The notes below the pieces were generated by a model that saw only the letters and a list, made by a program, of their open reading frames with translations, was not told the origin of the DNA and did no database searches. A DNA stretch of 64,000 nt, from contig JAEBUN010000042.1 in NCBI GenBank assembly GCA_023014365.1, positions 278,287 through 342,286 of the forward strand. The letters run 5' to 3'. Positions 11,260 through 22,017 of the stretch are shown piece by piece; the stretch's first letter is position 1, and every line of letters starts with the position of its first letter. This DNA comes from Lepiota brunneoincarnata (lineage: Eukaryota; Basidiomycota; Agaricomycetes; Agaricales; Agaricaceae). The position numbers were made by a program, and so were the translations under genes.

Positions 11260-12420
11260 AACTTGACAATAGGGAAGAAGATGGACAGTGCCTTTAGATG
11301 ATGAGGACTTTTTGATGGTCTCCTAAAGAGGGAGGAAGTCAGAATCAGTGGTTAGGGGGAGTGGAGCTGGCACACCACATTGGAGGTAGACAAATGATGC
11401 TTGTGATAAGGTGAAACTACACAAACCTCTTCGATGATAGCTTGAGAGACCTCCTCATCGACCATCATGTCCTGAAGGTGAGTGATGATCTCAGCCAATG
11501 TAATAGGTTGAGAAGCAGCTAGATTACCATGTCAGCACTGGTTGCTTGGGAGTTGGAAGCACTGGTCATACTCTCAGCAGGCTCAGTATTGGTGTCTACC
11601 ACAACAGCAGCAGAGACAGGGGCCTTGTGACCCTTGCAAGGCTAAGCTTATACATGAGAAGACGATTGGAGCCAAAAGAATGCTAAGCTTACATGGTTGG
11701 GGACAGCAGAGCCTTTGGCAGCATTAGAGGAAGTAGAGCCAGTTGTGAATGACAGGTGCTGAGCCTCTTTGGTCCTGGTTTTGTGGGATTCCTCAGAGTG
11801 GATGTGATTAATGCAGCTACAGCATTCAGAGAGTCCCTTATAGATCGCAGGCATCTCATAAGATGAATGGTAGTTGTTTTGGTAAATTTTGTAGAGCTTG
11901 CAAATATGGGAGACATAGTCCTGGTTGACATGAAGCTTGATAGCCTTGGTGTCCTCCAATAATGCTTCAATATAAGCAGACTAGAAGATAATTGAACAGT
12001 GAAGAAAGGGACATGGGGACAAATAGATATACCCCAGGAGTGTTGAATGCAAGGAGGGCCTTCTTGACGAGGGAATGAGTGACTTGACTGTTTTCCAGGT
12101 GCTGGAGACAACTTTTGGCATTACTAATGAGATCATTGAGCTTGACCTGGAGATGGGGGATAGAAGAAGCCATTTTCTTGCAAAAAGTGTCTGCTAGAAT
12201 GAGAAGTTGCTCCCTCACTTTTATGAGAAAAGGCTGTTGGCAGTGATAACAAATCATAGCAAGTGGATAAAATGCACCCTCCACCCTAAGCTTATGACCT
12301 GAGATGCCTAGGAAACTGGTAATCTTGAGTAGCCAGCCTTTAACAGACTTGCTGAACCACAGTTGCCTTATTAGGTAACATGTCACCAGAGTCTCACAGT
12401 TATCAGTGTGCACAGGGATT
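11260..12420 (-). CDS. Antisense spliced gene B of the gypsy element, unknown function (decayed)
   Basis: Not recognised. On the minus strand, exon-like stretches join through introns with good borders: KVKLNDLISNAK ... LVKKALLAFNTPGVYLFVP ends near an intron with acceptor TTCTAG at about 11,990; then EDTKAIKLHVNQDYVSHICK ... TKEAQHLSF; then a 51-nt intron (11,642-11,692) with donor GTAAGCTTAG and acceptor AAGCTTAG, both palindrome copies; then PCKGHKAPVSAAVVVDTN; then DMMVDEEVSQAIIEE, an intron ending CTCTTTAG, and ETIKKSSSSKGTVHL. Frame continuity across introns and the coding look of the joined exons support a real gene opposite to gag-pol. No domain was identified. Start and end are approximate, and decay makes current function unlikely. 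Confidence 0.55.
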
Positions 12421-12844
12421 CTAATAGAATGGTGAGGGCACCGATTTCAATTTGGCTAGGGGGAGATGGGTCCCAAGGGGTACTTCAGTTTGATGTTCAG
12501 TTTGATGCCATGAGCTTTTTCGCAAAGAGCTTTTTCAAACATTGTGGACAAGCTGGTTTGGGCTTGTAAGTAAACTGGAGTGGATGAGCTGGGTTGCTAT
12601 GCATTGTGGATCACTACATATTGCAGATCACGGTGCATTGAGGTGTCAATAGACATTGCAGAAGTATCAGAGAAATATCTGATGAGCATATAAGCGGCTG
12701 GAAGCCTTAGCTTAGCTCAAGGTCTTCAGAAGGCCTTAAGCTTAACTCAAAAAGATACCAAGAGACAAGAATCTTTAAGTGGAATGTATTTATATACAGG
12801 ACAAGAGGATATATTACATTCAAGAGAGAAAAGGGAGGCAGGCA

Positions 12845-15000
12845 CTAGTCCAAGTCTTTCAGGATGGCCTTGGGATCCTGAGTCATTGGGAAAGCAAGGA
12901 AAAGAAGTGACTTGAGCTCCTCAAACTCCTCATATGTTGGGACCCCTGGAAAGTTGTCAGCAAACTCAAAGAATGCCTGGATGTCTTCGAGAGAGTTGGC
13001 CATTCCCATTTCAACAAACACCATGTTGTTACCTTCCATTGCATTCTGAGTGGCCTGCATCTCCTGGACAAATTGATAAATGACCCATCAATGATGAAAT
13101 GCCAATGCCTTGTAGGCAACATGATTGGCCTCCAGACTGACCAAGCTGGAGGATACAACACATGTGAAGGCAGCAAGATCTGTGAAACAAAAAGTGAATA
13201 AAAGAGAAAATAGTGAACAGAGAAACTTATGGTATTCACTGGTCAGTGAGGATGTGACCAGGGCATTTGCAATGCCAGCCGGGACCCATGGATGGTCTGT
13301 GAAGGTGCAAGGGTAATTACATATATAAGTCATAGCTGCAACACTTCTTACCCTTGCCCAGAGGCTCGCACTCCAATTTACAAGCAGTGCAAGTAGGGCA
13401 CCAAGACCGAGGTGGCATGTACTAGTGTGGGTGCAAAACTGTCAGTAAGAAAACACAAGAAAACTTGGGGAACATACTGAAAGCTGGCTAGCTGCCAGCA
13501 GCCTAGAAAAGTCCTCACAAAAGAGCAGGACTGGGTGCTGGTATCCATGATGCCAGATTATTTTGGCTTCAGAATGTTGGATGCAAGCACGAGGAGCATA
13601 TTTCTTTGGGTCCATGTTGGAGCTTTTCTTTGGCAGATTTACATGCTGGCAATGTGACCCTAAAGGTCCTGCTTGAGGAGGCAAGGATTGGGATATTTCT
13701 GGGACCACTGGGCTCAGCACATGAGAGGGAACAGGGGTTGGAGAAGCTAAGAACATGTCTTGAAAAACAAATGTCGGTCCTTGAGGGGCAGGTGAGGGCT
13801 CAAGCAGTAATTCCAAGTCCAGAGAGGGCAAAACCTCTGTGACATGAGAAGGGGCCTCAGCAAGGGCACAAGGAATCAGAGGTGGCAATGGTGTGGGGCA
13901 TCTGGGTGAAGCCAGTGCATATTGCCCTTCAAGATTTGAAGACCACTTAAACAGTTGGTAGAGGTTGTCTTGGGAGACCTCAGGACCCAATGAATACAAG
14001 GGCAAGTTTGAATTTGCCAAGAACAGAGGTGTAGGGGGTGGCGTCAATGGTTTCACCTTCTGTTTGCCATTAAGGGCAGCTGGGATACACACTAAAGCAG
14101 AAGTTAGCAGAAAGGACAAATATACCTTGGAAAAGGCTAAGCTTACATGTTGAGGTAGCCAAAAAGAGTACAGGGGAGGAGGGGTGGGTTGTTGAAGGGC
14201 CTGGCACCTCTGAACCTGATGCAATACCCAGGGGAGGGAGCACCAGCAAGTCTTCCCTGTCCAGGGTGCACAGAGAGACGGCAAGAGGGGGCAGCAACAT
14301 TGAACTGGACAAAGCCTCTGTGGATAATCCACCAGAGGGCCTGCCAACAGGGATACCTGACAAAAGGTCTGCAGAAAATCCAGCAGAACTCTCGTCAGTT
14401 GGATTGCACAGTGACATGATCGAGATGACGCATCTTGAAGCTGGCACAGGCATTGGGGTTGAAGGCTGAGGGATTGGGCTTTGTGGTGGTGAATAAGGTG
14501 GCAGAGGTATTCTTGGCACACCTCCCTGACAATTTCTGCAAGCTCCTCGCCCTACTTGCCCTCCCCTAGCCTTCCTAACATGCAGTGCTGGTACCAGCAG
14601 TGGGGGTAGGTGGTCATGACATGCTGGTAGGTGAATGGTTAGACCTAAGCCAGTGAAAAACATGAGTCAGGACAAAGTGACATGAGAAAACACAACTTAC
14701 ATTGCACAATCGAGGGAGATGATGCATTTTGAAGGACCTGTGAGGCATTGGTTGGCCCAGCATAGTCTGAAAACAGTGTTAGAAAAACAAAGATAACTGT
14801 AATGCAAGCTCTACTCACCAGAGGAGGAGTCCATATCTGCTTTGTATCAGGCACATTTGCTGCTGCACATGTTTCTGTCCATTGTAGACAAAAGAGGGTG
14901 TTGGAGAGTGATATGCAAGCAGGATAGGCAAAGTAGACAGGGAGAGAGCAAGTGAAAAAGCAAAAACAAGACCTTGGGACTTTTAAAAGACCCAATAATG
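12845..15000 (-). CDS. Antisense spliced gene A of the gypsy element, Pro/Ser-rich, unknown function (decayed)
   Basis: Not recognised. Minus-strand exons begin near WTETCAAANVPDTKQIWTPP, followed by an intron GTGAGT...TTTCAG (about 14,773-14,818), an exon containing NASQVLQNASSPSIVQC, an intron GTAAGT...CTTAG, then a long Pro/Ser-rich part (PLPPYSPPQSPIPQPSTP) and a 55-nt intron (14,092-14,146) whose donor is the palindrome GTAAGCTTAG. It continues as KPLTPPPTPLFLANSNLP and HVNLPKKSSNMDPKKYAP. After further introns the C-terminus is acidic: MGMANSLEDIQAFFEFAD ... AILKDLD, stop at 12,845. One in-frame TGA occurs near 13,083. The two CDS-like genes fill the gap between integrase and 3' LTR. 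Confidence 0.55.
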
Positions 15001-15205
15001 AGATAAAAATTTAAACTATAGCAACAAGAAGTTGATCTATACATTTAAACTTGGTGACATGATATCATTTTGGAATAAGCTTAGCAAAAGTACACTACCC
15101 TTGAAGCTAGTGAACATTCTAGAACATAGAATGCATCAGAGAAACTCAGATACTGCAAATTTGAAGGAGATAATGACTGAGGACAGTCAGCAATTGGTTA
15201 GGGGG

Positions 15206-15630
15206 AGAGGTCTCACCCCTGCTTCCACATGCAAGTCTGTGAGCTATGATTAAGAATGGTTTCAGAGGACTACTTAGTGTGCATTGTTAAGTGTGATTTC
15301 TTTAGTCATCAACCAACCCAGAGACAGAGACAGAGAACAGAGTTTAGAGACCAGAGACCAGAGATCCCACCCTTTGGATTGACAGGGATTGTTCTTTCAT
15401 TGTTGCACCATATGGTTAAGATAACTTCAATGGCTGTTTGTTAACCTCTAAAACACTACTCTCTTGAATTTCACTGTCAGAATGCACCCCCAGAATACCC
15501 CAAAAGAGGAAACTGTTCATTATCTATCTCATACCACTTGTATTAGCTTAAGCTTATTGAATTTTGGCTAAGCTTAGTGAAAACAAGCCCTCTATCTATA
15601 TTAAAACCCATGAACATTTCTACCTTTTCA
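15206..15630 (+). repeat. Gypsy 3' LTR with preceding polypurine tract
   Basis: Aligns with the 5' LTR blocks at 3,059-3,126 and 3,830-4,249. A purine tract AGGGGGAGAGG (15,200-15,210) sits at its left edge, as expected for plus-strand priming. Holds palindromes at 15,549 and 15,569, matching those in the 5' LTR, so the motif predates integration. Ends CA at 15,630 and directly abuts LINE sequence. Confidence 0.88.
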
Positions 15631-16458
15631 CTGCCACCAGAGCCCCTGGATCAGCCTGTGACTGGGTGAGAACCTGGTTGAGAGCTGCAATATGGGCTAG
15701 CAGAACATCATCAGCCCCCCAGTCATACAAGTGGAAGTGGACCCTCCCTGGGTACACATCCAGAAGATGGCACCCAGGCCAGGCTTCCAGCACAACAGCA
15801 TCAAAAGGCCCAGCCAGGGCAGTGAGATGCTGGTCAGTGTCAACAACAGGCTCCTTCACCTTGATCAACTCTCAGTGAGGGAGCCTTGCAATGGATCAGG
15901 CATGAGACTGGAGATCTCTACTGTACCCCCAACCAAGGAGGGTGCAAATAGGATGACCTGGAGCCAGCATGGCATACTGCAACTCAGCATGGTCATGAAG
16001 CTTCCAGAGATGAAGGTGAATGGGGATCAGGCCTGCAATGGCCCCAACCCCCCCATTGGGGGACATCCAAAAGGCACTGGTAATCCAGAGTACAGCCCAC
16101 CACTGCATCCAGCGAAGGTGGTCCAAAGTGCCCTTACACCTAGTACCCTGGTAATACCACAGATGAAAGCCATACATGGCTATAGGAACCACACATGACT
16201 GATAAAGCAGGTACTTCTGATCAGGCAGAAGCTCCTAAATGGAATTACCCAGCATCCCTATGGCCTTGACTGTGGAGATAGCCTTGGTAGAGTAGAAATG
16301 AACATGCTCCTTAAACATAAGGGCACAATCAAAGTAGAAGCCCAAGTACCTCCAATAGGGCTTGGGTCAGAGAGGTGTAGTGCCAGTGAACGGGGGAAAC
16401 CCCAAGTCCACCAGGGGGTTCTCACTGGAGTGGTCCCATGAGAAGTGAAACAGCTCAG
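15631..16458 (-). mobile_element. LINE fragment, copy 3
   Basis: Minus-strand frames repeat blocks of LINE copy 2: ALAGPFDAVVLEAWPGCHLLD, MYGFHLWYY, and the segment ending near GTWASTLIVPLCLR. By alignment with copy 2 it is cut at both ends: the 5' side stops at about 16,458 where copia coding sequence begins, and the 3' side ends at the gypsy LTR. No intact frame remains. Confidence 0.8.
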
Positions 16459-16597
16459 ATTAATATACACATTTCTGCTTTGTCTATGAACTTCCAGAGG
16501 GATAGGAAGACTCTGTTCTGTGCTAGGATCCATTCTAACAACACTACTGTGCTTGAGGGAGTCACCATTGCTTCCCAGCTCACTTCTGCAGCCTCTA

Positions 16598-19500
16598 CAG
16601 TCACTCACCACTCCTTTATACACCACTATTCCTTTATACACTAGCTTTTGTCTTATTAAAATATGCTTCAAGTAATCTTCAAAAAATTCTAGAACACACC
16701 TGGGAATGTTCTGCCCAGGTCTGACATGTAAAATTGCTGCTGATATGTTGGAGCGATCTAAGATCACCATATTTCCAAAATTGAAAAGTATGACAAATAT
16801 ATAATCTGCTCATTACTTATTCTATCCTCCACTCTACAACATGATTTTGGCATCATTGTGTCACCCTGAATGAGGGCTATCTGGTGATATCAGTTATATT
16901 ATGTCTGTGTGAGGGGAAGAGCATGAGGCTCTGAAAAACTGCTAAAATTAGAAACAAGGAGGAAGATGATAGCAATTACTGTCACAAAGCATGACATCCC
17001 TGTCCTGCAGGGTCTTTTGTAGTGCTCCCAGCCTGCCTTTGCTCTCTAAGATGCCTGACTGTATATATGTATTACTGGAGGATGCAGAACTAATGTATCA
17101 AGATAGAATAGTGATATAAACTAATTTTATCTATTAATACATAAGTCAAATCTGTCATCTAATTTTATATTGTATAGGATACCCTGGCATCTCTCATTGT
17201 CGAGATCAACCCCCCCAAGCATCCCAACACTGTCTCTAGTGTCAAACAAGCCTCTCATACTCAAAATGCCCTCCAAAGCCACAAAATCCAGGATTTCAGA
17301 GGAGAAAATGAGACCTTTCAATGAGGAGAAGGAAATGCTGGTGAAGAAAGCTGCTGAGATGTATCTGATGGAGCAAGATAGAGATCTAGGGCCAGGAGAG
17401 TGCAGGAAGGGGTATCAAGTTATTGCAGAAGAGATTACAGCTGCCCATCTAGTTGCAACACGGAGGGAAGTGAAGATTAACCATGCCACAGTTGCAAACT
17501 GTGCAAAGGGTAATTATTGCTTGCTTGTATATTCAGTTATTATTATACTGAAATATACTAAAGGCATTCAGAGCATCTGGGAGTTTAACACTACAAAACA
17601 GTGGCTTACTGATGAGGAAGAAATAGCAGTGGTTATGTTTGAACTCCATTCTACTGACCAAGGATTTCTACTGACAGCTGGCTGGTTGGAGGACCATGTT
17701 AATTCAATTGCCTGTGCATGGCAAGATGATTTTCCAGAGGATGATGTCAGTACCAATTGGATCAGCTGCTTTGCTCAACGCCAACCTGATCAACTTAAGC
17801 TAACATACTCAAGGACCCTTGACAATGTTCAAGCCAAGGCAGTTAATCCAACAAATCCTCACCTCTGGTTTGATCTTCTTGAGAAAGAGCTTGAGGGTGT
17901 TTCCCCTGATTGTATTTGGGGTGTTGATGAAACAGGAATTCAGGTACAAATTATATCTCTCACAAATAGTTTTGGTTAATTAACTAATATGACCATAGAC
18001 AGGTGAAGGAGGAAGGGAGCAGGTTTATGGACAAAGGGGTGAACCAGCACCATATCAGCAACATGACGGTAGTTGTGAAAATATCATGATCATTATTACT
18101 ATTTGTGCTAATGGTACCAGCATTACACCTGCTGTCATATTCAAGGGTCATGGCTACCATATCAACTGGAACCAGCAAGACCCAGCTGCAGCATTGTGAG
18201 TTAACTCTATTTGCATAATATTACAGTTTTACAGATTTAATTATCATTAGTATTGGCTACTCAAAGAAAGGGTGGACAGATTCAGAGCTGGGTACTTTGT
18301 GGCTCAGGCAGTTTGATACATTCACTCAAACCCAGGCTAATGGTTGCAAACAAGTTATTCTGCTTGATGGTCACAATTCCCACTATTCTTTCACTTTCCC
18401 TGACTATGCTCAGGAACACAACATCTCCATCCTTTGTTATCCATCATACTCCACACATGTCTACCAGGGCCTTGATGTTGCTGTTTTTGGTGTCCTCAAA
18501 CATTACTGGCAGCAGGAGTGTGACAAGTTCCAAGCAAATACTGGCCAAAGGATTACAAAGTCAAATTTTCTATCTATCTATGGTTAGGCTCATATTTGTA
18601 CTCTTACTCGGGAGAATATCCAAACTGCATTCCATAAAACTGGGGTTGTTCCTCTTGACCATCAAGTTATTCACTCCAAGCTCTTTTGGCCTAGCTTGGA
18701 AACTTCTCATAATGCACCCATGCCCCTTCCATTCAGCACTCCTATTTGCAACACTGCCAGAGCCATTACAATGCTAGCTGACAAGCAAAATGTGGATGCT
18801 CAGAGTTCTATACCACTTGTTAGTGATGATTCTGACCCAGAGGATGAACATGGTGTTAGCTTTGATGTTCCTGAATCTCTTGTTGACATGTTTGCTTGGC
18901 TCACAACCAACATCAACCATCCACTCTTTGCTTCTGACCCTCTTCCTTCCAACACTCCTCCCCCCAAGTACAACCCATTTGTTATGTCACCAGCCAAAAA
19001 GCAAACCAATCTTTTTCAGTTTGTACCTCAAACTGAATGGGAAAGTCTTCTTCAGGCTGCATTATGGGATGCAGCATTATGCGAAGCATATCACAAAGGC
19101 CAGCTACAGGGCCAGCAGGCAGCTATCATCCTCTAGCATGTCTACTGTGGTTGCATGCAAAATCAACTTCACACAAAGGAGAAGAAAGCCAAGTCAAAGA
19201 CATTTTGCAGCACACTCTTGGGTGGAGTTCCTCATTTGTTGACTGGAGATGAGTTTGTTGAGACAGTTGTGGCTAGAGAGCAGGAGATAAAGCAGGAAGA
19301 TGAGGAGAAGCAGAATAAGTACACAGTTAGGGCTTATCACTCAGAGAAGTTAAAGGAGTGGAAGGAAAAGGAGGCAAAGAGAATCAAGGAGAATAATTGG
19401 GAGAGAGTGAACTACAAGCTTTATATGGAGGTGGTATGAAAGGAAGACAACTTGGATTGGAAGGACAATGGTTTAGCTCCCCTCCCCCATCCTGGTCCAC

Positions 19501-19937
19501 TGGGCCTACTCCCAAAACCAGTCCCAAAACCTACTCTTGCACAATCTGCAAGGCATTGTGGCTTTCAAAACCTCTTCCAGCCCCAGGGAAAGGCTGCAAG
19601 TAGTGACTCTGACATTACTCATACATTTTCCAGGGATGATGAGCACCAGGGAAGCAACAACAATGATGATTGAAATATTTCTGAAGGATTTACAGGGTTT
19701 CAATGGCAGTGTGACTGAATGTCACATGTGGTATCACACTGTATAAAGGACTTGTTTTGCGCTTAAATTTCAAAGTGATACTATGCATTCAAAACTTGAC
19801 AAAAAATTCTGTAATTCTGTAATTATATTTTGACAAAGTGTATCTACATATGTACAAAATTTGAAGTGGATACATTGAGCTTTGTACCCACTGTGTGCAA
19901 AATAAGTTTCAGTGTATAAAGGAGTGGCGAGTGACTG
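16598..19937 (+). mobile_element. pogo-family DNA transposon, complete ends
   Basis: Terminal inverted repeats begin CAGTCACTC[A/G]CCACTCC and extend 26 bp to TTTATACAC, at 16,598 and, inverted, at 19,937. The single mismatch is CpG on the right against CpA on the left. TA duplications flank both ends (16,596-16,597 and 19,938-19,939). The element is 3,340 bp, carries a DDE transposase, and is inserted inside copia element 1. Confidence 0.92.
17170..19673 (+). pseudogene. pogo-type DDE transposase, decayed
   Basis: The first frame (17,170-17,979) contains a CenpB-like helix-turn-helix region (QWLTDEEEIAVVMFELHSTDQGF) and the first catalytic block CIWGVDETGIQ. The 18,297-18,587 frame gives the second: VILLDGHNSHYSFTFPDYAQ with YPSYSTHVYQGLDVAVF. 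Further frames (18,696-19,136 and 19,155-19,439) hold an acidic and then Lys/Glu-rich C-terminus (EKLKEWKEKEAKRIKEN). Frames between 17,980 and 18,290 are broken. Some breaks may be introns, since fungal pogo transposases often have them, but at least one stop at 19,134 interrupts continuous coding. Cut-and-paste transposition is the family role; this copy is probably inactive. Confidence 0.85.
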
Positions 19938-19944
19938 TATCTCT

Positions 19945-22017
19945 CTCCCTCTTGACTTGTTACTCTGGCACAGAAGACTCATCCACCAGAACTATGCTGA
20001 TGTGAAGAAGATGATCTCCTAGCAACTGGTGACTAGTCTAACTCTCACCTCTCAGATGCCTCCTGATCCTGTTTGCAAACCTTGCTTGGCTAGCAAGATG
20101 CATGCTCCCTCATTTCCTTCCTTAACCAATCATATGCATGCACCACTTGATCTTGTGCACTCAGATCTTCATAGACCACTCCCTGTACCTACCAATCAAG
20201 GTTACAAGTACTGGATCACATTCATTGATGACTCAATGTGATTCTGAGCAGCTTACTTCCTAAAGAAGAAATTAGAGGCATTTGATGTGTTTTGCACTTT
20301 CAAGTCTTGGGCAGAGAACCAGCTCTCCTGCAAGATCTGTGCACTTCAGGATGATAAAGGGGGTGAATACATGTCTAATGCCTTCATCAAATTCACCACT
20401 GACTGTGGGATTGAGCAGAGACACTCTGCACACAACTGACCCCAACAGAATGGTTTGGCTGAATGTGCTAATTGGACAATGGGTGAGCATATCACTGCTA
20501 TGCTTGCTGAGGCCCACCTCCCTCCTTCATTTTGGGGTGAGTGCCTTGCTGCAATGATTCATATCTGAAATGGCCTCCCCACTGCTCCCTTTCCAAACAC
20601 CACTCCTTATGAGGTCATTTACAAACATAAGCCTGATGTTGCTCACCTACAAGTCTGGGAGTGCACTGCATATGTCCATGTGCAGAAAGACAAGCAGACA
20701 TCACTTGGACTACATATGCAATGGTGTGTATTCATTGGCTATCCCACTGGCTACAAGGCATGGAGGTTCTACAATCCTGTGACTAAACAAGTTGTGATCT
20801 TGGAGAGAGCTGACTTTGACAAATGGCACTTCCCTGGACTGTCTAGTGTGCAGATGACTGCACCATGTCCACTGGCTGTCCCATCTGCTCCATCTGACTT
20901 CCCTTCACATTCCAACTCCAATCCAGGATTTACTCCTCCTCCCACTGCACCAACTCCATCACCACCCTCCTCTCTGCATTCTAAGGGAGTACCACTTGAC
21001 AATGAGGGGGTGTCTCCAGTTATTCCATCCATTCCTATTCTTTTTCCTCAAGACATACCACTCCCTGCTCCACCTCTTATTGTTCCTCCTGTCCCTGCTC
21101 CTCCTCTTGATGTTGCACCACCTCCTGTACCACCATCTCCCCCAACTGCTCCACAATGCTCTGCACGTGTGAGATGGTCACCTGGTGAATGGTGAAAGGT
21201 CAGAGATTCTCCACCTCCTGTCCCTGACAGTGACAATGAGGAGGAAGCTGATCTTGCTGTTAAGGATGGCTTTCAAGATGTTGAGTTTGCTGGCAACACA
21301 GAGGACTCAGGCTTCTGTACCTTCAAGGCTGTAATGTCTGTACCTGATGGGACTCAATGGTGAGGTGCCTGCAATAACAAGATGATGTCTTTGATGGGTA
21401 ACAATACTTGGCAAATTGTTGAGCTCCCTCCTGGCAAGATGGCTATCAACTCAGGTTGGGTGTTCTGAGTCAAGCTCAAGGCTGATAGCTCTGTGGAGCA
21501 CTACAAGGCCAGGTTGGTTGCAAAAGAGTACTCTCAATGCCCTGAATTTGACTACACTGAAGTCTTTGCTCCCACATACCATCCCACATCTCTACACCTC
21601 ATTCTGGCTTTGGCAGCCAAAGAAGGCTATTCACTCCACTTTGTTGACATTTCTTCTGCCTTCACTTATAGGGACTTGGATGAAGAGATCTATATGTGCC
21701 AACCTGAAGCTACCACAAGGGAGGTCCTAACCATGTTTGCAAGCTCACCAAGTCGCTCTATGGCCTCAAACAGGCTGCTAGACAGTGGAACAAGAAGCTA
21801 CATGACATCTTTAGCTCTCTGGACTACACCAAGCTCAAGTCAGACAACTCTGTGTACATATGTTTACAGCAAGGGTGACATTCATGTCATTATTCCTATC
21901 TTCATTGACAACATCACACTTGTGTCCAAGAGCAATCAAGCTATGGACAGAACAGTAGCTGAGCTGTCAAAACACTTCAGGCTCTGTGATCTTGGTCTCA
22001 CCTCCTTTCTTCTCAAC
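19945..22017 (+). pseudogene. copia element 1 integrase and reverse transcriptase, decayed
   Basis: Shows the GAG-pre-integrase end (LLLWHRRLIHQNYADVKK); integrase core blocks DLVHSDLHRPLPVPTNQGYK, YWITFIDDSM, DDKGGEYMSNAFIKF, PQQNGLAECANWTMGEHITA and SFWGECLAAMIH; a Pro-rich spacer (20,880-21,160); and RT blocks KARLVAKEYSQCPEFDYTEV, FAPTYHPTSLHLILALAAKE and VDISSAF. The RT ends near DLGLTSFLLNI where LINE copy 2 begins. Stops (for example 20,239, 20,436 and 20,565) and shifts kill it. Copia gene order, integrase before RT, is clear. Confidence 0.9.

Larger units (their letters stand above)
3059..15630 (+). mobile_element. Ty3/gypsy LTR retrotransposon, decayed, with nested solo LTR
   Basis: Direct repeats of about 425-490 bp flank gag, protease, reverse transcriptase, RNase H and integrase in the gypsy order. 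The integrase follows RNase H, which separates it from copia. The LTR end CCTTTTCA is shared at 4,249 and 15,630; the left LTR edge (shared AGAGGTCTCACCC at 3,059 and 15,206) is less certain because no TG start is seen. All polyprotein frames are broken by stops and frameshifts. CpG is almost absent. About 4 kb between integrase and 3' LTR holds antisense spliced genes, which is unusual for a gypsy element. TAAGCTTA occurs 21 times within it. The right edge abuts a LINE fragment; I could not find the matching LINE sequence at the left edge, so the flanks may be rearranged. Confidence 0.9.
16460..22017 (+). mobile_element. Ty1/copia element 1, interrupted by a pogo transposon
   Basis: Two parts of one copia polyprotein frame. 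The left part (16,460-16,597) reads SMNFQRDRKTLFCARIHSNN and TVLEGVTIASQLTSAAS; the right part resumes at 19,940 with LPLDLLLWHRRLIHQNYADV, the usual pre-integrase continuation. The pogo element sits exactly between them with a TA duplication. The left end is lost at a LINE junction and the right end at the LINE copy 2 junction. No LTR is seen for this copy. Confidence 0.82.

Noticed and set aside
13442..14521. A 359-codon minus-strand open frame as a single-exon gene
   Set aside because: Its first third reads as low-complexity Cys/Leu/Gln out of phase with the better Pro/Ser-rich coding frame of 14,070-14,663. A 55-nt intron at 14,092-14,146 joins the frames more sensibly, so I treat it as one exon of antisense gene A.
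2425..15576. TAAGCTTA as a simple by-product of CpG decay or RIP
   Set aside because: The motif contains no TG or CA left from CpG loss. It could arise from CAAGCTTG by CpA to TpA change, but then TA would be enriched everywhere rather than in one fixed palindrome with constant flanks.
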